In this document: in pieces, positions 17,503 through 25,664 of the stretch
How positions within the stretch are numbered: the stretch's first letter is position 1
Layout: each line of letters begins with the position of its first letter
DNA from: Enterobacter kobei
Lineage (GTDB): Bacteria > Pseudomonadota > Gammaproteobacteria > Enterobacterales > Enterobacteriaceae
Direction of reading: 5' to 3'
NCBI RefSeq assembly: GCF_001729765.1
Contig: NZ_CP017181.1
Location: forward strand, 2,480,001 to 2,544,000
Length of the DNA: 64,000 nt
Notes under the pieces: generated by a model
What the model was told of the DNA's origin: nothing
Seen by the model: only the letters and a program-made list of their open reading frames with translations
The model's database searches: none
Made by a program: the position numbers and the translations under genes

Positions 17503-18516
17503 TCACCTTTCCTCATGCAGGCGAATCATCGCCTCGCGTGACCACGAGGCCATCACCGCCTGCCCCGGCGCAATGCCGCTCAGCAGCGAGATATCGCTGA
17601 GGTTGGCCTGACTGACCAGCAGTTTGGCCCCCTCGGCAAGCTTCAGTTCCAGGCGCGTGGCGGCTCCCTGATACTGAACGGCCTGCACGATACCCTGAAC
17701 CTGAACCTCACCGCCCTCGTTCAGGCGAATATGTTCCGGGCGCAGGGAATAGATACCTTCCATGCCGCAAATTTTCTGCGCAAGCGCTGCATCAAAGACG
17801 TTGGACGTGCCCACAAAACCGGCGACAAACGGCGTGCGCGGACGCATATAGAGATCGCGCGGGGTATCCACCTGCTCGATGCGGCCGTTATTGAATACCG
17901 CCACCCGGTCCGACATGGAGAGCGCTTCGCCCTGATCGTGGGTGACGAAAATAAAGGTAATGCCGAGTTCCTGCTGAAGTTTCTTCAGCTCGAATTGCAT
18001 CTGTTCGCGCAGTTTGAGATCGAGCGCGCCCAGCGGTTCGTCCAGCAGCAGGACGCGCGGTTCATTGACCAGCGCCCGGGCGATGGCGACACGCTGGCGC
18101 TGGCCGCCGGAAAGTTGCGAAGGTTTGCGGGCGATGGCAAAGCTCAGCCCTACTTTTTCCAGGGCATCACGCGCCTGGGCATGGCGTTTCTTCTTGTCGA
18201 CGCCTTTCACCATCAGCCCGTAGGCGACATTATCGAGGATCGACATATGCGGGAACAGCGCATAATCCTGAAAGACGGTATTTACATCCCGCTCCCATGG
18301 CGGTAGCGCGCTCGCCTCTTTGCCGAAAATAGAAATCGTGCCGCCTGACAGCTGTTCAAAACCCGCTATCAGGCGCAGGCAGGTAGTTTTGCCGGAGCCC
18401 GAAGGCCCCAGCATGGAGAAAAACTCCCCGTCGCGAATGGCAATGGTCACCCCGTCCACCGCCCGCACATCGCCATACAGCCGGGAAACATTGTTAAATT
18501 CTACTGCGTACGTCAT
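17503..18516 (-). CDS. ydcT: ABC transporter ATPase YdcT
   Basis: 337 residues. Walker A GPSGSGKTT (near 38-46), Q-loop, signature LSGGQRQRVAIARALV and Walker B LLLDEPLGALD are all intact, followed by a C-terminal TOBE regulatory domain as in PotA. It energises the YdcUV permease from the cytosolic side. Seventeen bases separate it from ydcS. Confidence 0.94.
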   Translation of the reverse strand: MTYAVEFNNVSRLYGDVRAVDGVTIAIRDGEFFSMLGPSGSGKTTCLRLIAGFEQLSGGTISIFGKEASALPPWERDVNTVFQDYALFPHMSILDNVAYGLMVKGVDKKKRHAQARDALEKVGLSFAIARKPSQLSGGQRQRVAIARALVNEPRVLLLDEPLGALDLKLREQMQFELKKLQQELGITFIFVTHDQGEALSMSDRVAVFNNGRIEQVDTPRDLYMRPRTPFVAGFVGTSNVFDAALAQKICGMEGIYSLRPEHIRLNEGGEVQVQGIVQAVQYQGAATRLELKLAEGAKLLVSQANLSDISLLSGIAPGQAVMASWSREAMIRLHEER

Positions 18517-18533
18517 GTTCTGCTCCCGGGCGA

Positions 18534-19679
18534 TTATCGTCCACCCATGATGGCGATGTAATCCTGCGTCCAGCGGCTGTACGGCACGAATTTGCCACCT
18601 TGAGCGGTCGGGGTTTTCCAGAACAGGATTTTGTCGAACTCGTTATAACCGTTTGTTTCACAACCTTTATCACCCAGCAGCGTACTGGCTTTACACCCTT
18701 CAGGCACGACGGGCAGTGAGCCGAACCATGCTGCCAGATCGCCCTGCACTTTTGGCGTCAGCGACCAGTTCATCCATTTGTAGGCGCACATCGGGTGTTT
18801 TGCCTGGGCGTGGAGCATGGTGGTATCCGCCCAGCCGGTTACCCCTTCTTTCGGGAAGACGGTGGCGATGGGCTGGTTCTCAGCCTTAAGCGCATTTGCC
18901 TGATATGGCCAGGCGCTGGAAGCCACAACGCCTTCATTTTTGAAGTCGCTCATCTGGACGGTGGTGTCATGCCAGTAGCGGTGGATCAGGGCATGCTGGT
19001 CGCGAAGCACTTTCAGCACCGCGGCATATTGTTCTTCGGTGAGCTGGTAGGGATCGCTGATGCCCAGCTGTGGCTGGGTGGCTTTGACGAACAGCGCCGC
19101 ATCGGCGATATAAATTGGCCCGTCATATGCCTGCACGCGACCCTGATTGGTTTTACCGTCCGGCAGATCCTGTTTGGTAAAGACCACACTCCAGCTGTCC
19201 GGTGGCGTCGGGAAGGTTTTGGTGTTGTACATCAGCAGGTTTGGCCCCCACTGATAGGGTGTACCGTAGACCTTGCCGCCCACGTTAAACCATTCCCCCT
19301 TCACAATGCGCGTGTCGAGGGTTTTCCAGTTCGGGATGAGTTCGGGATTTATCGGCTGAACGCGTTTGCCCATGATCAGGCGAAGCGATGCATCGCCTGA
19401 CGCGGTGACCAGATCGTATCCCCCTTTCGCCATCAGGCTGACCATTTCATCTGACGTGGCCGCCGTTTTCACGTTAACGGCACAACCGGTCTCTTTTTCA
19501 AACTGGGTGACCCAGTCATAGTTTTTATCGGTCTGCCCACGCTCGATATAGCCCGGCCAGGCAATAATATCCAGACGACCTTCCCCGTCACCCATCGCCT
19601 TAGGTGGTTCAGCGGCGTGCGCTGTCATGATAGTCATGCCGAGCGCGCACAGGCTGCTGCGGGCAAATTTTTTGCTCAT
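18534..19679 (-). CDS. ydcS: Periplasmic substrate-binding protein YdcS
   Basis: 381 residues, the same as E. coli, starting MSKKFARSSLCALGMTIMTA with signal cleavage after HAA-E at about 22. PotD/PotF-type binding fold (LDIIAWPGYIE, YGTPYQWGPNLLMYNT). E. coli YdcS has also been reported to have polyhydroxybutyrate-synthase activity and a role in DNA uptake. ATG 19679 with AGGAG nine bases upstream is chosen; a far upstream frame adds 39 residues with no signal-like character. It heads the operon, with about 270 bases to ydcR. Confidence 0.94.
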   Translation of the reverse strand: MSKKFARSSLCALGMTIMTAHAAEPPKAMGDGEGRLDIIAWPGYIERGQTDKNYDWVTQFEKETGCAVNVKTAATSDEMVSLMAKGGYDLVTASGDASLRLIMGKRVQPINPELIPNWKTLDTRIVKGEWFNVGGKVYGTPYQWGPNLLMYNTKTFPTPPDSWSVVFTKQDLPDGKTNQGRVQAYDGPIYIADAALFVKATQPQLGISDPYQLTEEQYAAVLKVLRDQHALIHRYWHDTTVQMSDFKNEGVVASSAWPYQANALKAENQPIATVFPKEGVTGWADTTMLHAQAKHPMCAYKWMNWSLTPKVQGDLAAWFGSLPVVPEGCKASTLLGDKGCETNGYNEFDKILFWKTPTAQGGKFVPYSRWTQDYIAIMGGR

Positions 19680-19950
19680 AAGAATTACTCCTGTCGCAAT
19701 GAAATTTAGCGGCAGCCGTGCCGTAAAAATATCTCCCTTATTAAACGTAGACCGCGCAATTGCGCCGCACCGTTTGGCTTCAGGAAATTTCATCAAGGTG
19801 TGACCGATGGCGCATTCCCCGTTAACTGGATTATAGACAAGGGGTTAGCGGCGCGAGGCAGTATGCAGATTTCCTATGACCGGGCACCGCGAAATATTCG
19901 TAGCGCCGTCATCAGGATAAGAAATGTTTATTTAAATAAGGGGAAAAAGA

Positions 19951-21360
19951 TTATTTCAACATCGTGCTAATTAATTTTCCTAACTGAATCACCGCCTGCT
20001 CTTCTCGCTCTCCCCATGCCCAGGAGGTATTAAAACGGAAGAACGGTGTCCATGCGTCAGAGGTGGAAAACATTTTTCCTGGCGCAATGCTGATATGGTG
20101 CGTTAAGGCCTTTTCACTCAGCAGCCCGGCATCCAGCTGTGCCGGAAGCTCCAGCCATAAAAAGTAGCCGCTGTCGTTATGGTGAATTTTGACCCCGGCG
20201 GGCATATGGCGCAGCAGTGACTGCCAGGCTTGCTGTTTTCGCTCAGCGAGCGTTCGTCGCAGGCGGCGAAGATGGGCGTCGTAGCGTTTAGTCGCCAGGT
20301 AGTCCACCAGTGCCAGCTGCATAGGGGAGCTGGTCGATAACGTGCTCATCAGTTGCAACTGCTGAATGCGTCGCGCATGTTTTCCGGCCGCCACCCAGCC
20401 GATACGGAATCCCGCCACCAGACATTTTGAAAAAGAGGAGCAGTGAAGCGTCATGTCGTCCCGATCCCAGGCTTTTGCCGGAAGCGGTTTTTCGCGGCCG
20501 AAATAGAGCTCGCTGTATACATCGTCCTCAATCAGGGTGACGTTATGCTTCGTCAGGAGGGCGACCAGACGGGCTTTTTTCTCTGCACTTAGCGTAAAAC
20601 CAAGCGGATTCTGGCCGTTGGTCATCAGCCAGCAGGCTTTTACCGGATAGTCATTCAGCGCCTGTTCAAGGGCGTTCAGGTCTATCCCCTCCCGGACGTC
20701 CGTGGCGACCGACAACGCTTTGAGCTTCAGGCGTTCCAGCGCCTGCAGCGCGCCATAAAAGCAGGGGTTTTCGACAATCACCCAGTCGCCAGGCTCCGTC
20801 ACCGCCTGCAAACTCAGGTTCAGCGCTTCGAGCGCGCCTGCGGTAATGACAATTTCGTCCGGCGAGATGTTCATCCCCTGCTGCGCATAGCGGCGCGCAA
20901 TGGCGTGGCGGAGTTCAGCGTTACCCGGCGGCAGGTTTTCAATCACGCTCATCGCAGTCGCCGTTTTGCTGACGTTAGCCAGCGAGCGGTTGAGCTGCTG
21001 AAGCGGGAAAAGCCGGGGATCGGGAAAGGCGGATGCGAAAGGAACGACAGACGGATCGCGGCTGGCCTGAAGGACATCGAAGATATAGGTGTTGATATCC
21101 ACCGCTTCGTCACGCATCACCTGGGCAGGCGGCACAGGCTGGTGCGTGGTCGGGCGCGAGGCAACGTAATAGCCCGATTGTGGCCTGGCGACAATGCGTC
21201 CCTGACTTTCCAGCATCTGATACGCGTGGCCAACAGTCATGAAACTCATGCCGCTGCTCGCCACCTGCTCTCGCAGGGAAGGCAGCTTATCGCCCGGCAG
21301 CCATACGCCAAGCTCAATTTGCGAGATAATTTGTTGCGCCAGACGCTGGTATTTTTTCAT
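19951..21360 (-). CDS. ydcR: MocR-type regulator YdcR (GntR helix-turn-helix fused to aminotransferase)
   Basis: 469 residues: a GntR winged helix at 1-70 (WLPGDKLPSLREQVASSGMSFMTVGHAYQMLE) and a class-I aminotransferase-like domain after about 110, with the PLP lysine in CSSFSKCLVAGFRIGWV. Such proteins use bound PLP to sense amines or amino acids rather than to catalyse. It lies just upstream of ydcS on the same strand, as in K-12, and probably controls the transporter operon. Confidence 0.92.
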   Translation of the reverse strand: MKKYQRLAQQIISQIELGVWLPGDKLPSLREQVASSGMSFMTVGHAYQMLESQGRIVARPQSGYYVASRPTTHQPVPPAQVMRDEAVDINTYIFDVLQASRDPSVVPFASAFPDPRLFPLQQLNRSLANVSKTATAMSVIENLPPGNAELRHAIARRYAQQGMNISPDEIVITAGALEALNLSLQAVTEPGDWVIVENPCFYGALQALERLKLKALSVATDVREGIDLNALEQALNDYPVKACWLMTNGQNPLGFTLSAEKKARLVALLTKHNVTLIEDDVYSELYFGREKPLPAKAWDRDDMTLHCSSFSKCLVAGFRIGWVAAGKHARRIQQLQLMSTLSTSSPMQLALVDYLATKRYDAHLRRLRRTLAERKQQAWQSLLRHMPAGVKIHHNDSGYFLWLELPAQLDAGLLSEKALTHHISIAPGKMFSTSDAWTPFFRFNTSWAWGEREEQAVIQLGKLISTMLK

Positions 21361-21442
21361 CAGATTCTCCTTATTGCCGACAGTGTATATCAGCAGGAGA
21401 AAAAGAGAAGATTTTGCTAACTGTTATGAAAAACCGGGTAGA

Positions 21443-21631
21443 TTACTTACGGTACTCGGTGGTGTGATTCATCGCGGAACGCGCAGCAGCGAGGTGGTCG
21501 AGCGTGATCATCGACGATTTGCAAAAAATGCATTTTGCGCCGAATGGGTTTTTCTCAGACACATCAAAGACTGAAGTGCGGTACTGCGAGCCATGACAGC
21601 ATGGGCAGCGGAAATGGATATAAGAAGTCAT
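21443..21631 (-). CDS. Zinc-ribbon cold-shock small protein, YmcF/YnfQ family
   Basis: 62 residues with two CxxC pairs (FRCPCCHGS and AKCIFCKS) forming a zinc ribbon. It resembles E. coli YmcF and YnfQ, small proteins made on cold shock; their function is unknown. ACAGGAGAATCC precedes the ATG. The upstream region is long and without a gene, in keeping with the long leaders of cold-shock mRNAs. In K-12 the relatives lie beside csp genes, not here. Confidence 0.75.
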   Translation of the reverse strand: MTSYIHFRCPCCHGSQYRTSVFDVSEKNPFGAKCIFCKSSMITLDHLAAARSAMNHTTEYRK

Positions 21632-22024
21632 AGGATTCTCCTGTTAACGTAAAAACGTAAATTACTAATGGGCCGATTGGGCAATATTGGTTTTAAACAA
21701 AACGAATCGGAATGTAGATAAAGACCCAAGAGAGGCTGCGGAGAGGCACAACGTGATGAGAACTGCTTTATAAAACTACGTCAGATATTTTTTTGGACTC
21801 AAAACCAGAAATCCATTAACGCATGTTGCTGACGGCAAAGCAAGCGGATTGATGCGTAAAATTCATAAAAATAATTTTTTTATTCCGTAACGGTAATCTA
21901 TATCAGTTTGTAAAAGCGGGAGTCTGAATCAAACTGTTATGGTTAAAATTCGCTGTTCTGCGTCTGATAGTCCGATCTCTGCGCCTATACCATAACAACA
22001 CACCGTTTGACATTGAGGCTGTGC
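21632..22024. other. Intergenic region between the cold-shock gene and cioA
   Basis: 393 bases holding the divergent promoters of the YmcF-like gene and the cio operon. It is AT-rich near 21870-21910, with a run of T residues at 21873-21880. A TTACGTTTTTACGTTA-like stretch near 21640-21660 lies just before the cold-shock gene. No ORF, tRNA or clear palindromic operator was found. Confidence 0.5.
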
Positions 22025-23425
22025 ATGTTTGGTTTGGATGCTTTTCACCTTGCGCGGATACAGTTTGCCTTTACCGTATCCTTTCACATTATTTTCCCGG
22101 CAATCACCATCGGCCTGGCAAGCTATCTTGCCGTGCTCGAAGGATTATGGCTGAAAACAAAAAATCCGGTCTGGCGCTCGCTTTACCATTTCTGGTCGAA
22201 GATTTTTGCCGTTAACTTTGGCATGGGCGTAGTCTCCGGCCTGGTCATGGCCTACCAGTTTGGCACCAACTGGAGCGGCTTTTCACAGTTTGCGGGCAGT
22301 ATTACCGGCCCGCTCCTGACCTACGAAGTGCTTACCGCCTTCTTCCTTGAGGCCGGTTTCCTCGGCGTGATGCTGTTCGGCTGGAAGAAAGTCGGACCGG
22401 GACTGCACTTCTTCTCCACCTGCATGGTGGCGCTGGGGACTATTATCTCCACCTTCTGGATCCTCTCTTCGAATAGCTGGATGCAGACCCCGCAGGGCTA
22501 TGAGATTGTCAACGGCCAGGTGGTGCCGGTGGACTGGTTCGCTGTGGTGTTCAACCCCTCCTTCCCTTACCGCCTGCTGCATATGTCGATCGCCGCGTTC
22601 CTCAGTAGCGCCCTGTTTGTTGGTGCATCCGCAGCATGGCATTTGCTGCGCGGGAATAATAATCCTGCCATACGGGCAATGTTTTCAATGGCACTGTGGA
22701 TGACGCTGATTGTCGCTCCCCTCCAGGCTATGGTTGGTGATATGCATGGGTTGAATACTTTAAAGCATCAACCCGCCAAAATTGCCGCCATTGAGGGCCA
22801 CTGGGAAAACCCACCGGGTGAGCCGACCCCGTTGCTGCTGTTTGGCTGGCCTGACATGGAGCAAGAGCGCACCCGCTTTGGTCTGGAGATCCCGGCGCTG
22901 GGAAGTCTTATCCTGACGCACAGCCTGGATAAACAGGTCCCAGCCCTTAAGGAGTTCCCGAAAGAAGATCGCCCAAACTCGACCATCGTCTTCTGGTCAT
23001 TCCGCATCATGGCGGGCTTAGGCATGCTGATGTTGCTGCTTGGGGTGATGGCGCTCTGGTTGCGCTACAAAAAGCGCGTTTATTCATCCCGCCCGTTCCT
23101 GTGGTTTGCCCTGTTAATGGGCCCATCCGGCCTGATTGCGATTCTGGCAGGCTGGGTCACCACCGAAGTGGGCCGCCAGCCGTGGGTGGTCTATGGACTC
23201 CAGCGAACGAAGGATGCGGTATCAGCCCACGGCGATCTGCATATGAGCGTGAGTTTGCTGGCCTTCTTCGTCGTCTACACCTCGGTGTTCGGCGTCGGCT
23301 ACAGCTATATGGTTCGCCTCATCAAAAAAGGCCCGCAGCCACACGAATCTTTCGCCACCGCGTCCGATGGACGTCCTGCGCGCCCGCTTTCAGCCGTCAC
23401 TACTGAACATAAGGAGCAGCCGTAA
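22025..23425 (+). CDS. cioA: Cytochrome bd-type (cyanide-insensitive) quinol oxidase subunit I
   Basis: 466 residues with about nine helices. Heme ligands can be placed: His in FGLDAFHLARIQFAF (high-spin b595) and His in RLLHMSIAAF (b558). The quinol loop keeps KIAAIEGHWE but is short, as in CioA/AppC-like enzymes rather than CydA. With subunit II it oxidises quinol and reduces oxygen at the inner membrane without pumping protons. ATG 22025 has GAGG eight bases upstream; a TTG six codons earlier is unlikely. Stop and the next start overlap in TAATG. Confidence 0.9.
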   Translation: MFGLDAFHLARIQFAFTVSFHIIFPAITIGLASYLAVLEGLWLKTKNPVWRSLYHFWSKIFAVNFGMGVVSGLVMAYQFGTNWSGFSQFAGSITGPLLTYEVLTAFFLEAGFLGVMLFGWKKVGPGLHFFSTCMVALGTIISTFWILSSNSWMQTPQGYEIVNGQVVPVDWFAVVFNPSFPYRLLHMSIAAFLSSALFVGASAAWHLLRGNNNPAIRAMFSMALWMTLIVAPLQAMVGDMHGLNTLKHQPAKIAAIEGHWENPPGEPTPLLLFGWPDMEQERTRFGLEIPALGSLILTHSLDKQVPALKEFPKEDRPNSTIVFWSFRIMAGLGMLMLLLGVMALWLRYKKRVYSSRPFLWFALLMGPSGLIAILAGWVTTEVGRQPWVVYGLQRTKDAVSAHGDLHMSVSLLAFFVVYTSVFGVGYSYMVRLIKKGPQPHESFATASDGRPARPLSAVTTEHKEQP

Positions 23426-24435
23426 TGGGTATCGATCTTTCCATTATCTGGTTTGTGATCATCGTCTTTGCCACGCTGATGTATATCGTCATGGACGGCT
23501 TTGATCTGGGGATCGGGATGTTGTTCCCCGCAACGCCAAACGCTGACGATCGTGATGTGATGGTCAACAGCGTCGCGCCGGTATGGGACGGCAATGAGAC
23601 CTGGCTGGTGCTTGGCGGCGCCGCCCTGTTCGGCGCATTCCCGCTGGCGTATGCGGTGATCGTTGATGCCCTCACCATTCCGCTGACATTAATGCTGATC
23701 GGACTTATTTTCCGCGGGGTGGCATTCGAGTTTCGTTTTAAAGCCACGCCCGCCCACCGCCCCTTCTGGGATAAAGCGTTTATTGGCGGTTCCATTCTGG
23801 CAACGTTTACCCAGGGCGTGACGGTGGGCGCCGTCATTAACGGTTTTACCGTGACAGGCCGAACGTATACGGGTGGTCCGTTTGACTGGTTTACCGCATT
23901 TAACCTGTTCTGCGGTGCGGGTCTGATGGTGGCCTACGCGTTGCTGGGATCGACGTGGCTGGTAATGAAAAGCGAAAATGCGCTGCAGCAAAGGATGCGG
24001 GAGTTATCCAAAACGTTACTGATTATCCTGCTGGCATTTATTGCGGCGATCAGCCTCTGGACGCCGCTTGCCCACCCGGCCATTGCCGCACGCTGGTTTA
24101 CGCTGCCGAATCTGTTTTATCTGCTGCCGGTTCCTGCGCTGGTCGTGATTTTTAGCCTGTATCAGTGGCGCTGCCTGAATAATCCTGACAACCATAACCG
24201 TCCGTTTATCCTGACGTTAGGGCTGATATTCCTTGGTTTTAGCGGGCTTGGGATCAGCATCTGGCCGCATATTATTCCGCCATCCATCACCTTGTGGCAG
24301 GCCGCTGCGCCAACGCAAAGCCAGGGCTTTATGCTGGTGGGTGCACTGTTGATCATCCCCGTCATTCTGGTCTACACCTTCTGGAGTTACTACGTATTTC
24401 GCGGCAAAGTTCAGCATGGGGAGGGTTATCACTGA
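23425..24435 (+). CDS. cioB: Cytochrome bd-type quinol oxidase subunit II
   Basis: 336 residues, eight or nine helices, with the family marks MYIVMDGFDLGIGML and VWDGNETWLVLGGAALFGAFP at the N-terminus. It is shorter than CydB and typical of the CioB/CydB-2 branch. It pairs with subunit I and does not itself bind heme in this branch by analogy. AAGGAG precedes its start. The stop overlaps the start of the small third gene in TGATG. Confidence 0.9.
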   Translation: MGIDLSIIWFVIIVFATLMYIVMDGFDLGIGMLFPATPNADDRDVMVNSVAPVWDGNETWLVLGGAALFGAFPLAYAVIVDALTIPLTLMLIGLIFRGVAFEFRFKATPAHRPFWDKAFIGGSILATFTQGVTVGAVINGFTVTGRTYTGGPFDWFTAFNLFCGAGLMVAYALLGSTWLVMKSENALQQRMRELSKTLLIILLAFIAAISLWTPLAHPAIAARWFTLPNLFYLLPVPALVVIFSLYQWRCLNNPDNHNRPFILTLGLIFLGFSGLGISIWPHIIPPSITLWQAAAPTQSQGFMLVGALLIIPVILVYTFWSYYVFRGKVQHGEGYH

Positions 24436-24563
24436 TGCAACAACCGGTCTGGAAAAGAGTGTTGTGGCTGGCCATTATCTGGGGCGGCAGCGTACTGGCG
24501 CTGGCTGCGGTCAGTATGCTCTTTCGCATATTGATGACGGCAGCCGGGTTTAAATCTCATTAA
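24435..24563 (+). CDS. DUF2474 small subunit of the bd-type oxidase operon
   Basis: 42 residues with a single membrane helix (LWLAIIWGGSVLALAAVSMLF). It starts inside the cioB stop. DUF2474 proteins regularly follow CioAB-type genes and are thought to be accessory subunits like CydX. Its size and helix match that role; the assembly role is inferred. Confidence 0.85.
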   Translation: MQQPVWKRVLWLAIIWGGSVLALAAVSMLFRILMTAAGFKSH

Positions 24564-24571
24564 TCGTCATT

Positions 24572-24595
24572 CCGGGCAACCGCTGCGTTGCCCGG
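24572..24595 (+). terminator. Hairpin after the cio operon
   Basis: Perfect 9-bp stem CCGGGCAAC / GTTGCCCGG with a six-base loop, nine bases after the DUF2474 stop. It has no real T-tract (CTCTCCCC), so it may be a REP-like 3' stabiliser as much as an intrinsic terminator. Confidence 0.5.
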
Positions 24596-24689
24596 CTCTC
24601 CCCGCACTTTCAGATAAACCCCATTAACGCACGTCAGCGTATCGTTACACTGGTAAAAGATTCACAGTATTTATTATTTGAGAACAAAA

Positions 24690-25127
24690 ATGAAAAAGCT
24701 CATTGCGTTAAGTGTTATCAGTCTTGTCCTGACCGGCTGCGTTAATCCGGGCAAAGCGTCCGTTCAGCCAGAGCAGCTGAAGAACCATCGTTTTGTACTG
24801 GAAAATGTGGATGGCAAAGCCGTGAAGGGCATGACAACACCACCTGAGATCAGTTTTAACGCGCTGCCCGCTCTGAACCTGGTAGATAACATCAGCGTGT
24901 CTGGCACGATGTGTAACCGCTTCAACGGACAGGGGAAATTGTCCGAAGGTGAGCTGACAGTGAAAACGCTGGCAATGACGCGCAAACTCTGTACTGAACC
25001 GCAGCTTAACGAACTGGATCACACCCTCGGCGACATGCTGCGCAAAGGGGCGCAGGTCGACCTGACGGAAGACCAGTTAACGCTGGCGACCGCCGACAAA
25101 ACGCTGATGTTTAAACGTGTTGACTGA
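24690..25127 (+). CDS. hslJ: Heat-shock/META-domain lipoprotein HslJ
   Basis: 145 residues. Lipobox SLVLTGC gives a lipidated Cys near 17, followed by a META domain (SGTMCNRFNGQGKLSEGEL, TRKLCTEPQLNELD) as in E. coli HslJ. The protein is associated with heat shock and novobiocin resistance and should be an envelope lipoprotein. ATG 24690 begins a proper signal; the TTG four codons upstream is not used. The stop directly abuts the stop of convergent ydbJ within TGATCA. Confidence 0.92.
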   Translation: MKKLIALSVISLVLTGCVNPGKASVQPEQLKNHRFVLENVDGKAVKGMTTPPEISFNALPALNLVDNISVSGTMCNRFNGQGKLSEGELTVKTLAMTRKLCTEPQLNELDHTLGDMLRKGAQVDLTEDQLTLATADKTLMFKRVD

Positions 25128-25394
25128 TCAGTAATTACCGCAGCTTCCAACGGCAAGCGACTGTTCACTGCAGCGTTTGCCGTTTGGCAATGCGCACATC
25201 CCAATAGCTGAACCATCAAGCTGGCGGGCAACCGACAGCGAGCCGCCAATCATGGCACAGTTGGCTTGTCCTGAGCTGGACATTGACGCTCTCATTCCCG
25301 GCGCTATGTGAGCCGCCGTCGCCTGCTGAACAGGCTCACTGCTACATGCCGACAATAATAATGCGGCACACCCAATCAAAAATGCTGAACGCAT
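25128..25394 (-). CDS. ydbJ: DUF333 lipoprotein YdbJ
   Basis: 88 residues, the same as E. coli YdbJ. Signal and lipobox ALLLSAC-SS at about 13-17, then a DUF333 module (ANCAMIGGSLSVARQLDGSAIGMCALPNGKRCSEQSL) with four cysteines likely in two disulfides. Function unknown. GGGGGAGAG precedes ATG 25394; longer upstream frames are unsupported. hslJ, ydbJ and ydbK are neighbours in K-12 too. Confidence 0.9.
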   Translation of the reverse strand: MRSAFLIGCAALLLSACSSEPVQQATAAHIAPGMRASMSSSGQANCAMIGGSLSVARQLDGSAIGMCALPNGKRCSEQSLAVGSCGNY

Positions 25395-25609
25395 GCTCTC
25401 TCCCCCGTAAATAATGCGAAACCTATGCATAATAGGCATCACCTCCCGTGTCGTCGAGAGCGGAAGTGCGTATTTATGCGCTACTGAAACAATTTCTCGC
25501 AATTTTTTTACCCTTTAGTTGATCTACTCATTGATGACGAGAATATCGAGGACACAAAAGCGAAAATCGTAAAACCCCCTGTTTGCTAGACTAAAGAGAT
25601 AATATTCAA

Positions 25610-25641
25610 GGCTTGTCGTCTTATGACAGGCCCTCTTTTTT
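25610..25641 (+). promoter_or_regulatory. Terminator-like hairpin in the ydbK leader
   Basis: Stem GGCTTGTC / GACAGGCC (one G-U) with a seven-base loop is followed by CCTCTTTTTT, and lies 24 bases before the ydbK ATG. A TAATAT at 25600-25605 could be a -10 just before it, or it may end a short RNA begun further upstream. An attenuator, a leader terminator or the 3' end of a small RNA are all possible. Confidence 0.5.
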
Positions 25642-25664
25642 GCGCAATGTAAGGGTGTCGTCCT

